Assembly: GCA_949775045.1 (NCBI GenBank)
Contig: OX459102.1
Coordinates: forward strand, 6,692,185 to 6,756,184
Reading direction: 5' to 3'
DNA length: 64,000 nucleotides
Source: Metridium senile
Lineage: Eukaryota > Cnidaria > Anthozoa > Actiniaria > Metridiidae
Within the stretch, counting starts at the first letter, position 1. Every line of letters starts with the position of its first letter. A program made the translations under genes and the position numbers. The notes below the pieces were generated by a model that was given only the letters and a program-made list of their open reading frames with translations, did no database searches and was not told the DNA's origin. Below are positions 27,901 through 40,200 of this stretch, in pieces.

Positions 27901-29775
27901 ATTGTTTGTGCTCTATTCCACAGTAGAAATTTGATTCTTTGTCATGGATATAGTGTCTGTAGTGTATTCCACAGAAGCAATTTCATTCTATTTCATGGAT
28001 ATTAAGTGTTTTCGCTCTCTTCCACAGTAGCAATTTGATTCTGTTTCATTGATATAGTGTCTGTATCGATGTATTGCTTGTATCGCTGTATTGTTTGTAT
28101 CTTGTATTGCTTGTATCGCTGTGTTGCATGTTTCATTGTATTGCTTGTATCATTGTATTACTAATGTATCATTGTATTGCTTGTATAGCTGGTTTGCTTC
28201 TATTGTTGTATTGCTTGTACTGCTGTATTACTTGTATCATTGTATTGCTTGTATCGTTGTATTACTTGTATCACTCGTATCACTGTATTGCTTGTATCGT
28301 TGGATTGCTTGTATCGTTGGATTGCTTGTATTGTTGGATAATGCTTGTATCGCTGTATTGGTTGTATCGCTGTATTACTCTTCGATATCTATTAATCTGA
28401 TTTCATTGATATTAGTGTTTTTGCTCTATTCAACAGTAGAAATTTAATTCTATTTCATGGATATAGTGTTTTCACTCTATTCCACAGTAGCAATCTGATT
28501 CTATTTCATGGATATAGTGTCGGTGCTATATTCCACAGTAGCGATAATATATTGTATTTCATCGATATAGTGTTTGCGCTCTATTCCACAGAAGCAATTT
28601 GATTCTATTTCATGGATATAGTGTTTGTTCTATTGCACAGTAGCAGTTTGATTCTATTTCATTGATATAGTGTGTATGCTGTATTCCATGGGAGCAATTT
28701 GATTCTATTCCATACATATAGCTGTTTGGGCTCTATTACACAGTAGCAATTTGGTTCTATTTCATGGATATAGTGTTTTTGGTTGATTCCACAGACGCAA
28801 TTTGATTTTTTTCATGGATGTATTGTTTGTGCTCTATTCCGCAGTAGAAATTTGATTCTATTTCATGGATATAGCGTCTGTAGTGTATTCCACAGAAGCA
28901 ATTTGATTCTATTTGATGGATATAGTGTTTGTATCGCTGTATTGCTTGTATCGCTGTATTGTTTGTATCTTGTATTGCATGTTTCATTTTATTGCTTGTA
29001 TCGTTGTATTGCTTGTATCGTTGTATTGCTTATATCGTTGTATTGCTTGTATAGCTGGTTTGCTTCTATTGTTGTATTGCTTGTACCGCTGTATTACTTG
29101 TATCATTGTATTGCTTGTATCGTTGTATTACTTGTATCGCTCTTATCACAGTATTGCTTGTATCGTTGGATTGCTTGTATCGCGCTGTATTGCTCTTATT
29201 GGTTGTATCGCTGTATTGCTCTTCGATATCTATTAATCGGATTTCATTGATATTAGTGTTTTTGCTCTATTCAACAGTAGCAATTTAATTCTATTTCATG
29301 GATATAGTGTTTTGGCTTTATTCCACAGTAGCAAGTGTATTCTATTTCATGGATATACAGTAGTGTTTTCCCTCTCTTCCACAGTAGGAATTTGATTCTA
29401 TTTCATCGATATTAAGTGTTTTCACTCTCTTCCACATTAGCAATTTGATTCTATTTGATGGAGATAGTGTTTTCGGTCTATTCCACGGAAGCCATTTGAT
29501 TCTTTTTCACGTATAATAGTGTTTGTGCTATATTCCACAGTTGCTATTTGATTCTATTTAGTGGATATAGTGTTTGTACTCTATTGCACAGTAGCAATTT
29601 GATTCCATTTCATGGATATAGTGTTTTTCGCTTTATTCCATAGTAGCAATTTGATTCTATTTCATGAATATAGTGTCTATTTCATGGATATAGTGTTTTT
29701 GGTTTATTCCACAGAAGCAATTTGATTCTATTTGATAGATATATAATGTCTGTAGTGTATTCCACAGAAGCAAAT
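9945..29775. repeat. higher-order satellite, units of about 3.28 kb
   Basis: The same landmark (GATATTAAGTGTTTTCGCTC just before a 17-bp block) recurs at 9945, 13116, 16397, 19678, 22998 and 26275, spacings 3171, 3281, 3281, 3320, 3277. Each higher-order unit has four sub-blocks, each a run of 51-bp units followed by a run of 17-bp units. Block starts in one unit: 13185, 14208, 14915, 15718. The third full unit is longer through 17-bp and 26-bp gains inside one 17-bp block (20830-21060). The last unit degrades after about 28727. Confidence 0.95.
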
Positions 29776-30949
29776 TCATTCTATTTCATGGATATTAAGT
29801 GTTTTCGCTCTCTTCCACAGTAGCAATTTGATTCTGTTTGATTGATATAGTGTTTGTATCGCTGTATTGCTTGTATCACTGTATTGTTTGTATCTTGTAT
29901 TGCTTGTATCACAGTATTGCTTGTATCGTTGTATTGCTTGTATCACTGTATTGCCTGTTTCATTGTATTGCTTGTATCGTTGTATTGCTTGTATCATTGT
30001 ATTGCTTGTATAGCTGGTTTGCTTCTATTGTTGTATTGCTGTATTACTTGTATCATTGTATTGCTTGTATTGTTGTATTACTTGTATCACTCGTATCACT
30101 GTATTGCTTGTATCGTTGGATTGCTTGTATCGTTGGATTGCTTGTATTGCTGTATTGCTTGTATTGGTTGTATCGCTGTATTGCTGTTCGATATCTATTA
30201 ATCTGATTTCATTGATATTAGTGTTTTTGCTCTATTCAACAGTGGCAATCTGATTCTATTTCATGGATATAGTGTTTGTGCCCTATTCTACAGTAGCAAT
30301 TTGTTTCTATTTCATGGATATAGTGTTTGTGCCCTATTCCACAGTAGCAATTTGTTTCTATTTCATGGATATAGTGTTTGTGCCCTATTCCACAGTAGCA
30401 ATTTGATTCTATTTCATTGATATTTAGTGTGTGTGCTGTATTCCACAGGAGCAATTTGATTCTATTCCATACATATAGCTGTTTGCACTCTATTCCACAG
30501 TAGCAATTTGATTCTATTTCATCGATATAGTGTCTGCACTGTATTCTAAGGTAGCAATTTTATTTTATTTCATTGATATAGTGTTTGCACTCTTTTCCAC
30601 AGTAGCAATCTGATTTTATTTCATGGATATAGTGTTTGCGCTGTATCCCACAGTAGCAATTTGATTCTATTTCATGAATATAGTTTTTGCACTCTATTCC
30701 ACAGTAGCAATTTGATTCTATTTCAAGGATATAGTGTTTGTGCTCTATTCCACAGTGGCAATTTGATTCTATTTCATGGATATAGTGTTTTCACTCTATT
30801 ACGTAGTAGCAATTTGATTCTATTTCATGAATATAGTTTTTGCACTCTATTCCACAGTAGCAATTTGATTCTATTTCAAGGATATAGTGTTTGTGCTCTA
30901 TTCCACAGTGGCAATTTGATTCTATTTCATGGATATAGTGTTTGTGCTC
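29776..30949. repeat. satellite array, divergent right part
   Basis: One more 17-bp block (29850-30185), then about fourteen 51-bp units with the variants GTGCCCTATTC and TTGCACTCTATTC. The last three units repeat the previous group as a 153-bp super-unit (30661 and 30814). The array stops at 30949 just after GTGTTTGTGCTC, followed by unrelated TTATCACCTG. Confidence 0.95.
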
Positions 30950-31036
30950 TTATCACCTGAATAGGCATGCTATACTACACTGTATTCAAAGCATGTGCTT
31001 ACTATATAAGGAGTCTCATTTGAGAAATAGAGGATA

Positions 31037-31169
31037 TTACATGGGTGCACGGAGATATGAATTTGATCTTAGAGTGTTAATAAGATCTACCACAAGTGAG
31101 CACAGCGAATGAGTGGGATATCTTTTCAACACGAGAAGATACAATTCATATCACCAAGCGCACATGTAA
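31037..31169. mobile_element. MITE copy 1, TTACATGGG ends
   Basis: TTACATGGGTGCACGGAGAT on the left is mirrored by CACCAAGCGCACATGTAA on the right. A second copy lies in a polycystin intron at 43302-43438. 133 bp, no coding capacity. Confidence 0.65.
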
Positions 31170-31171
31170 TG

Positions 31172-31790
31172 TTCTGTTTATTATATAACAGATTGAAGAA
31201 AACACACTCGTGTTTGATCATTCGAACATTTTGAAAATTCGTTCTGATGCATTTCATTAGCATTATCAGATTTTGACATAGGGACTATGATCGGTTGACG
31301 ATTGAAGACTGGAGATTTTTCAAATAAAGAAATTTAAGGTGCAAATAATAGATTTTTTTAAAAAAATTGCAATTGGATGTACATAAATTTGCGGCGAAAA
31401 TTAAAAATAAAATGGAAACAAGAATTTTCAGTATGATCATATTGAATTGCAACATCTCAGCTACAATGCTTTGTGTGCCGTGCCATGTACACCGTTTTCA
31501 AAAATACCCTCTTTATAGTTTAGCTAAACAGTACCACTTGTTTCTTTACTAATTATTACTAATTTCATTTGATGAAAAACTAGCTGCATTATTAATAATG
31601 AAGCATCTTGTCATCAGTTGAAGTGTTTGTTGGTATATCGCAGAGTAAAAACAATTATTATTATTTGAATAATAGCTTTGTCTTTTTCTCTATTATAGCC
31701 TATGGTGAATATTTGTTAAATTGTTGTTATTATTATTGTTAATATTATTTTGTTATGGTCTTAATACATGATTTAATTTTATCATCATAG
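31172..31790. other. intron-like AT-rich DNA
   Basis: No repeats or convincing frames. It ends in TTTTATCATCATAG, a usable acceptor for the exon at 31791. Confidence 0.4.
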
Positions 31791-31881
31791 GAATCAATTA
31801 CCAAGACCCGGCCTTCTCAAACATAATTATACTGATATGGTATTAGGCAATTTGAAGATATTGCCACAAAGGATTAAATAA
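31791..31881 (+). CDS. possible terminal exon, unidentified gene
   Basis: After the acceptor at 31789-31790, one base (G) completes the AA left by exon 5277-5346 to AAG. The frame then reads NQLPRPGLLKHNYTDMVLGN followed by LKILPQRIK and TAA (31879-31881). Composition looks like real protein, but I cannot name it. If correct, the intron is 26.4 kb and contains the entire satellite. The stop sits directly against the inverted repeat at 31882, so the reading could be truncated by that insertion. Confidence 0.4.
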
Positions 31882-32490
31882 GTCTCCCTCGCAGCCATTC
31901 TTAGTGTCGGGCTTCCTATCCCTCCCCACTAACTGCTGCTTCAATTCGAACAACATTCCTTTCCCTTTGTAATGTTTTTGAGCCAATCAGGGCACAGAAA
32001 ATTGTAAACATTACCCGATATCTAAAAGGTCAAAGCTGGAGGTATTTCATTGTCGATGGAGGGAATGTGAAAACCACCAAACAAGGAAATAATAGAAAGC
32101 GATTCCTGTTTATCAAATGTCAAATGCAAAAATCCCACAAATGCCACAAAAAAAAATAGTCAAGTTCAAGAAAGCCTTCTAAAAGTATTTTAAGGATTAG
32201 CGAACTAAACTCGACTTTGTCGATTGACTGGAAAGTCTATCCAATGTTTATTCTCATCTGCTTCCCCGCAGTGCAATACCCAAGTGCGAAATTCCACAGT
32301 TGATCCGTCATAGCTAGAAACGATAGTACACTCGCTGTGATTGGTTAGGATTTATGGCGCGAACCGCTCTAGGATATATGAGCGGAATGCTGATTGGCTA
32401 AACGAAGGGAAAGGAATGTTGTTCAAATCGAAGCAGCCATTAGTGGGGAGGGACAGGAAGCCCGACACTAAGAATGGCTGCGAGGGAGAC
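31882..32490. mobile_element. 609-bp inverted-repeat DNA element (GTCTCCCTCGCAGCC ends)
   Basis: Nearly matching inverted arms of about 85 bp: GTCTCCCTCGCAGCCATTCT on the left and AGAATGGCTGCGAGGGAGAC on the right, continuing inward through GTCGGGCTTCC and CCCTCCCCACTAA. No transposase frame inside. The flanking duplication is not clear (TAA versus TAC). Confidence 0.8.
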
Positions 32491-32990
32491 TACACAATGG
32501 AAAGCTTTCAGTAAATTGTCAAACTACAAAATGATAACTACTCTATTTACTCTTTGTATTGATGATCAAATGAATATCTAATAAAGAAAATTAATGATTT
32601 TTTTATTGCATCACATCCATATAGTGGTTCTTCATCTGCTGGCACTCAATCTCACTACTTCTACATTAAATATTTTCATGTTGATTTTTTATCGAAGGGA
32701 GAAAAATACAAATTACTTGGTAGTTAAAAACACATCAACTAAACTAAATATGCATTTGATCTGGTCTCTGGACCTCAAACTCTAACCTCAATGATGAAAG
32801 CTTGTTTAGTGCTCTCAACACTAAGCCGACATTGTCATCCCCATGGTGCTGCTATAACCTTTGTTCACATTAGCAACATATGTAGACTCAGTTGGGCTAT
32901 GCTCATCAGCCGCACTTATCTTGTCTCCCACCTAGTCGAGAAATGCTTCATCAAGTCGGCTTATGTCGCTAGTGTGAGCCAAGCTTTTTA
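32491..32990. other. unassigned DNA between two elements
   Basis: Open frames of up to 80 codons without recognisable features. No exon of the polycystin gene could be identified here. Confidence 0.3.
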
Positions 32991-33217
32991 TGATCCTTAC
33001 AGCCGAAATCGTTGCATTGCGACTAGCAAGTTTTGAAGTTCAGTTTGATTTTGATGTTTTCTGCGACAGGGGCGGAGCTTATGTAAACGATGAGCAATCT
33101 CCATTCTACTCCATCCTTTTAACAGTCAGCGGTAATTTATACAAGCTCGCAGAAAAATCAAACCGAACTTCGAAACTTGTTAGTCGCTATGCAGCGATTT
33201 TGGCTGTAAAAGGATCA
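32991..33217. mobile_element. MITE with TA target duplication
   Basis: TGATCCTTACAGCCGAAATC on the left and GATTTTGGCTGTAAAAGGATCA (18 matching bases) on the right are inverted ends of about 70 bp, flanked by TA on both sides. 227 bp, no transposase. Fits a Tc1/mariner-like non-autonomous element. Confidence 0.75.
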
Positions 33218-33399
33218 TAGCATTTCTCTGTAAAGACACATACACAAGTGGCATGCGTTGTAAAATTGAATTGTTGATAATACTGCAGAAATTCTATAAT
33301 ATATGTTTGTAAATGCATCGAGGCTTAAAAAATAAATGTGTTATACTGGCAGTGCATTTGTGTTGTTTTTTATTTAGCCCCTCAAATTTAAAAAGTGAA

Positions 33400-33930
33400 T
33401 ACCCACATGATTTTGGGGACTTGAGTATTGTGTAGTGAACGTTTGTGTTATAACTAAAAATCAAAGGTGGAAAATGATTTTTTAGTCTTCAAATATAATG
33501 TATTTGAAAATTTAAACTTTAAAATTACATTTTTTAAAAATGTCAATTTATTCACACTTACTCACTTGGCAATGTGGGGACCTGAGTTTTTCATAGTGTG
33601 CATTACCTCATTAAAATGAAATAAACAACTTTTTTAGTTTAGATTGAGTTGTCTTCAACAAGATATGTTATTTTATGCAATGCAAAACCTTAAAATTTGC
33701 GAATTTTTTTTTTCACTTATTCACACGGAAAGTGGGGACCTGATGATATGCACACAAAAAATGTTAATCTGGGGACTTAATTTTTATTGAAGATAATGTA
33801 TTTTTAAGCAAAGATAAGCTGTTTTAAGACTTTTGGAAAGTGGGGACCCAAGTTGGGTCCCCACTTTCCTACAGGTCCCCAGATTGCTGGTGTGCAAACA
33901 CGTCCAGGTCCCCAGATTCATGGAAGTGTG
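33400..33930. repeat. GTGGGGACC dispersed repeat with central palindrome
   Basis: GTGGGGACC or GGGGACTT occur near 33413, 33574, 33734, 33772 and 33841. A perfect palindrome at 33835-33869 (arms GGAAAGTGGGGACCCAA, one-base centre) suggests head-to-head copies. It runs into (CATT)n. Confidence 0.55.
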
Positions 33931-33936
33931 TACCCA

Positions 33937-34080
33937 TCCATTCATTCATTCATTCATTCATTCATTCATTCATTCATTCATTCATTCATTCATTCATTCA
34001 TTCATTCATTCATTCATTTGTCCATACATACTTATATGTGTTTATCTATTCATTTATCCATCCTTTCATTCATTCATACC
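33937..34080. repeat. (CATT)n microsatellite
   Basis: About 80 bp of perfect CATT followed by degenerate CATT/TATC to the polycystin exon acceptor. It forms the pyrimidine-rich upstream part of that acceptor. Confidence 0.95.
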
Positions 34081-34103
34081 ACCATCCATTTCATGTTTTC
34101 CAG

Positions 34104-34252
34104 ACCCAGTGAAGATGTTGGTTTTATTCAAGTACTATTGAATTTCACAACAAGCTTTCCCAATATGGCACATGTCTTTAATGAACTGCCAAAGATCGAC
34201 ATCACTAACATCAACATTACGAACAAATCTGTGGAACTGTTGAAGTATTCTG
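34104..34252 (+). CDS. polycystin-1-like exon A (first recognised)
   Basis: Acceptor TTTTCCAG ends at 34103; donor TG|GTAAGT. Enters with one base completing a codon, leaves one base. Encodes PSEDVGFIQVLLNFTTSF and onward to LLKYSG, with NIT and NKS glycosylation sequons. An upstream exon must end with two bases of a codon; I could not find it between 31.9 and 34.1 kb. Confidence 0.75.
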
Positions 34253-37200
34253 GTAAGTAAAAGATTTGCATATTGTTTGTTTCTAGTTTAGCTGCTGATA
34301 CACGAAGTGAGCAATATTCCTCGTGTTAGTTAAGCTACGGTAATACGAGCAACAAATTCGTCCAACTTGTCTCGCAACATCGCTGCAAAACAAGTTGGAA
34401 AGCGATGTTGCTCGTTTTCCACCCGCGTACCAACTTGTCTCGCGTCAAAATGGCTTGTTGCAAGTTGAGTGCGTCCAGCCAATCACAAACGCCAGAGACA
34501 CTGCTCGCGCGTGCTTGACGTTATTTTGCTGCGAGACAAGTTGGGTTGGTGTGGTAATACGAGCAACATCTACAAGTTTTGTTGCAAAAAGTAGAATGAT
34601 CTTCTACTTTCTGCAACAAACTTTTTCAACTTGCAACAAGCCATTTTGACGCGAGACAAGTTGGTACTCGGGTGGAAAAACGAGCAACATCACTTTCCAA
34701 CTTGTTTTGCAGCGATGTTGCGAGACAAGTTGGACGAATTTGTTGCTCGTATTACCGTAGCTTTAGTAATCCAACATTTGATAGTATTGGATTTTGTTCT
34801 CTCTAAGTTTGTTTTTGTTTGCCTTCCGTCTGTTTGTTTGCCTTCTGTTTGTTTAATTGTTTTTATGTTTATATGTGTATGTTTGTTTGCTTGTTTGTTT
34901 GTGTTTATATGTTTGTTTTTATGTTCTTTCCTTTGTTTGTGTGTTTATATCTTGGTTTGTTTGTCTGTGCGTATGCTCATTCCTTTGTTTGAGTGTTTGT
35001 GTGTCTGCACTTTGGTTTGTTTGTTTGTCTGTGCATATGCTCATTCCTTTGTTTGAGTGTTTGTGTGTTTGTACTTTGTTTTTTGTTTTTTTTGTTTTTG
35101 TTTTTAATATGTTTGTTCGTTTGTCTGTGCATATGCTCATTCCTTTGTTTGAGTGTTTGTGTGTTTGTACTTTGGTTTGTTTGTTTGTTTGTAGTTTTGT
35201 TTGTTTGTTTGTCTGTCCGTATGTTCATTCCTTCGTTTGAGTGTTTGTGTGTCTGCACTTTGGTTTGTTTGTTTGTTTGTCTGTGCATATGCTCATTCCT
35301 TTGTTTGAGTGTTTGTGTGTTTGTACTTTGGTTTGTTTGTTTGTTTGTTTATATGTTTGTTCGTTTGTCTGTACGGATGCTCATTCCTTTGTTTGAGTGT
35401 TTATGTGTTTGTACTTTGGTTTGTTTGTTTGTTTGTTTGTTTATATGTTTGTTCATTTGTCTGTGCGTATGCTCATTCCTTTGTTTGAGTGTTTGTGTGT
35501 TTGTACTTTGGTTTTTTTTTTTTAATATGTTTGTTCGTTTGTCTGTGCATATGCTTATTCCTTTGTTTGAGTTTTTGTGTGTTTGTACTTTGGTTTGTTT
35601 GTTTGTTTGTAGTTTTGTTTGTTTGTTTGTCCGTCCGTATGTTCATTCCTTCGTTTGAGTGTTTGTGTGTCTGCACTTTGGTTTGTTTGTTTATTTGTCT
35701 GTGTATATGCTCATGCCTTTGTTTGAGTGTTTGCGTGTTTGTACTTTGGTTTGTTTGTTTGTTTGTTTGTAGTTTTGTTTGTTTGTTTGTCTGTCCGTAT
35801 GTTCATTCCTTCGTTTGAGTGTTTGTGTGTTTGTACTTTGGTTTGTTTGTTTGTTTGTTTATATGTTTGTTTGTTTGTTTGTTTGTGCGTATGCTCATTC
35901 CTTTGTTTGAGTGTTTGTGTGTTTGTACTTTGGTTTGTTTGTTTGTTTGTTAATATGTTTTTTTGTTTGTCTGTGCATATGCTCATTCATTTGTTTGAGT
36001 GTTTGTGTATTTGTACTTTGGTTTGTTTGTTTGTGTGTCTGTCCGTATGTTCATTCCTTCGTTTGAGTGTTCATATGTGTGGTTGCACATTTGTTTGTTT
36101 GTCTGTTCATTCGTTTGTTTGTTTGTATTTATATGTTTGTTTATTTGTATGTATGTTTGTTTGTTTGTACGTTTGTTGCTTGTTTGTTTGTCTGTCTATA
36201 TGTCCATTCTTTTGTTTCACTGTTTTTATGTTTATATGTTTGTTTGTTAGTTTGTTTGTTTATTTGTTTGATTGTTTGTTTATTTGTTTATTTGTTTGTT
36301 TGTTTGTTTATTTGTTTGTTTGTGTGTCTGTCTGTCTGTCTGTTTGTTTGTTTGTTTGTTTGTATGTTTGCTTGTATGTTTGTAATAAAAAATTTGCTTG
36401 ACAAAAAAACTTTAAGGTTGGATACAAAATAACAGATTAGACAGTTTGGAGTGTAATATGACTGGATATTTTACACGTTCACTTGAATTTGAATTACCTG
36501 AAGGCTCTTCATAATACAGCCTTGCACTAGTAAAATATTAAAGGATTATTAGCCGAGCGTGAGGTCTGTACAGTACGGAACAAGCGCAGCGAGGTCCGTA
36601 CAAAAAAGACTGAATTCTGATATTTTTCTGGACAGACCGAACAAGCGAGGTTAATAAATCGTTTATTATATGGCTTTTTTTCTTAGCGATGTACGAAATC
36701 GAAAATATTTTATCGTCAAATCTCTCATTATTGAATGAATAAAAATACATTCAACACACACTAAACTGGCTAAAAAACACTTTGCAGGTATGAAAAGGCA
36801 AAACTTTAACAAAATATTTATTGCAATACTTTACAAGTTGTTTTTGATTTCCCAGTCTGAAAAAAATACAAAAATTGGACCGTTGTCATGGTAACGGTCT
36901 GATATGGGAAAATATAAGACCAGAAATCAGCCAATCAGAGCGCGCGTACTATTGTAGCCATATAATAAAAAAAAACACTTAATGACTGATCCCTCGGGAA
37001 ATTAGTTAATTGTGTTTCCCTCGAATTCTCGGGAAACAAAACTAACTGTTTCCCTCAGGACCAGTCATTAAGTGCTAAATATTTCATACGGATCGGCCGC
37101 TCATGTTGTAATATATATTACATAAATGTTGCAGCTGGTTGTGGTGAACAGCCCTACATGAATGTAGCAATGCAGTTTGGTGACCATGACGTATCATTGG

Positions 37201-40200
37201 CTCCGGCTGTGGCTCGCGGCACAAACCACACATTAGAATTTGTGATTGAAAATACTTGTGGAAACTTCTATGTGGTAGAATATTACATGAAAATGGCAAG
37301 GATTTCAGAGGTAATGATAATAACGGATGACAAAATAGATAAATAAACAAATTAATGATCATAATAATAGATATATCGATATAACCAACGTATCAAAGAT
37401 ATGCCTATTGTTCTGTTGAAATCTCAATCTGTTAAGAAGAATTTCAAATCTCGCGTGCTTATCAAAGTCTTTTGTTTCTTCTCACCAAAAATACCATATA
37501 TGTTAATGGCATTGTTTTCAAGATTGCATACAGTATTTCTGATACGCTGTCATCCTCGAAATCATTAATATCATTATTATGACCATCATCATTACTACCG
37601 TCATCATCATCATCACCATAATCACCACCATCTCTACCCCTGTCACCACTATTATTATTGCTTTCTGATACACAAATTCTCACACACCCTCTTGTGTTCT
37701 TTCAGAGCGGTGAACTCTCCAAGTTAATTCCAATTTGCAATGGGACAGCTTTTAACATCACCACCGGTCAGTTAGTAAACTGTACAATAGAACCGTTTTT
37801 TCTCTCATCGGGTATTCACTATGTAATGACAAAAGCCTGGTCGGTTAATAATAGTGTTGCGTGGAATTATACATACAAGTATATCAACGTCACTAAACCT
37901 CCCCTTACTGCTGCGATAGAGGATGATGGCAGCTGTTTGTATACTGTGGGAAGGCCGTTGATAATACACGGTTGGAATTCGTTTGATAAAGATGTCTATA
38001 ACACGGGTAAGTGGAAAATGCAATTCCTTCCTTCCTTCCTTCCTTCCTTCCTTCCTTCCTTCCTTCCTTCCTTCCTTCCTTCCTTCCTTCCTTCCTTCCT
38101 TCCTTCCTTCCTTCCTTCCTTCCTTCCTTCCTTCCTTCCTTCCTTCCTTCCTTCCTTCCTTCCTTCCTTCCTTCCTTCCTTCCTTCCTTCCTTCCTTCTT
38201 TCCTTTATTCATTCATTAATCATTCGTTCATTCATTTCATTCATTCATCCATTCTTTCATTTATTCACCCATTCATTTATTCATCCATTAATTCGTTTAT
38301 TTTTTATTCGTTTATTTATTCTCTCATTCTTTCTTTTCATTCGTTCATCCATTCACTTATTTATTTATTCTTCCATTCGGTTATACATTCATTCGTTCAT
38401 TCATTCATCCATTTATTCATTCATCCATTCTTTGATTGTACGTCTTTTCCATCCGTTCTCTCATTCTTTTTTTTTCATAAATTTATTTTCTCATTCATTT
38501 ATTCGTCCATTCTTCCATTCACTCTTTCTTTCATTTACTCATCAGTTTATTCTTTCATTCATCCATTCATTCTTTTATTCAACCATTTATATTTTTTCAT
38601 CCATTCTTTCATTTATTCATTCTTTCACTCTCTCATAATTCATTTATTTATTCATATTTTCATTTATTCATCAATCCATTCATTCATTCATTTCACTCCT
38701 TTGCAGCGTTGGATGCTCGTCCTTACGAGAAAGACCTCAACTACATATGGACATGCCACATTTCTACCGAGTCTCCAGGCATCACTATCAGCACGGTAGG
38801 GTCACAACCTGTTGTTGAAAATGGTGTTTCCACTGGTACTTCTGGAGGTTGTTTTAACACAGGCGTTGGCCGTCTGAAATCAAACACAAGGTCTTTTCAG
38901 TTTAAAAGCGACTCTATTGCTGCAGGGACTACGTTGGTTTTCACATTGTTTGTTACGAAAGGATTTAGGAATATCAAAACTACGAAAGAGTGTAAAGTAG
39001 TTCCATCACCACCAAATCATGCACTGAGGTAAGGCACGGGCTGTCAAATCTCTATATTCACAATGACCAGAAGTCCTTGCCTCTGGAACGGAAGGCATTA
39101 TGGTTATGTGAAATAGAGATCATTAAGTTTTACCATTGATACAATTCATGAGCCATACTCAAACAGTAAAAGCGTGCATCATTTTACAGTTATTTGTACT
39201 GGAAATGCACTACTATAGAAATTCAAACGAAATTCAAACACTACTGAAAAACACTAGTATACAATAAAGAATACATTAGAGCTGTGCTCATTAACCCGTG
39301 AAACAAATGTAAGTGTATCAGTTAAAGTGGGATACTCAAATAACAACCAAATGACAGTATAGGTGGACATACAATGAAGTACTTTGCTATGGTTTTGCCA
39401 ACCAACACAGAAAATTTATCAGTGTTAAAATGGTTGGCAAATATAAATCAGCATCACAATACCAACATTTGTAAACACTACGCTCACCTATAGCGAATGG
39501 GTATCACTGTTTTTATTGATAATAATGTGACATGACATGTTTAATTTCGTTTCTTCAGGTGCCTTTTCAACTGTGGTCGTCTGGTGAAGGTAACAGCGCG
39601 ACTGGGACTGGAGCCTTACTGCGATGATGCTAACGGCTGCCCAGCAGGGCTGCAGCATAATTGGAAGCTATACAAAGATACCGGGGACAGAATTAATGTC
39701 GGCTTTGGACCAAGTATGGCTTTATTGATCATGAATGTTATGATGAAAATGATGATAGTGGTGGTGGTAATGTTTATTATAGTGATTATGATGATCATGG
39801 CTTCGTTGGTGATGATACTAATGATGACATGTATACTGAAATGTGACGACGTTTTAATATATTTTCATTGTTTACTTCAGATGAAACAGTTTGGGAGAGC
39901 GTCCCGAAATACAAATCACTAACAACAAGTGACAACATCTTCCTAGTCCTTGCCGAATATTCACTCGAACAAAATGTAACCTACAGGATTGAGCATAGCG
40001 TTAGTAACTCTGTAAACGGTACTTTTATCTCCAACCATATCTTCACAACCAATAGGCTACCCCACTCCGGGAACTGTACGACAGACAAGGAAGTGCTTCA
40101 GGCTGCTGTTGACTCTGTAGTGGTTACATGCAAAGATTGGGTTGATGTTGACCCGTACCTTCGTTACGAAGCGTGGGCGCATTCCGGTGATTTCCCAAAG

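Larger units (their letters stand above)
34253..37134 (+). other. polycystin-1-like intron A-B
   Basis: 2.88 kb holding a 430-bp MITE (34333), the TTTG minisatellite (34.8-36.4 kb) and a cluster of inverted repeats (36.66-37.08 kb). No exon with matching phase was seen inside. Confidence 0.7.

Noticed and set aside
7913..30949. CRISPR-like regular repeat array
   Set aside because: Units are contiguous without unique spacers, and the host is an animal.
8056..30960. Dozens of open frames of 60-155 codons, such as repeats of LILFHGYSVFALFHSSN and CLYRCIACIIVLLVSLY
   Set aside because: They are translations of the 51-bp and 17-bp satellite units, present in several overlapping frames and on both strands; 51 is a multiple of three, so stops are rare. 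No start context or conservation.
32791..33220. Two overlapping open frames of 76-81 codons
   Set aside because: The second lies wholly in the MITE 32991-33217; the first shows no exon features and the phase does not help join the polycystin exons.
34631..36432. Frames up to 224 codons rich in Cys, Phe, Val and Leu
   Set aside because: Translation of the TTTG repeat; overlapping frames of similar length in all phases.
37805..38212. Minus-strand frame of Gly-Arg-Lys-Glu repeats
   Set aside because: Reverse of (TTCC)n plus antisense of exon C.
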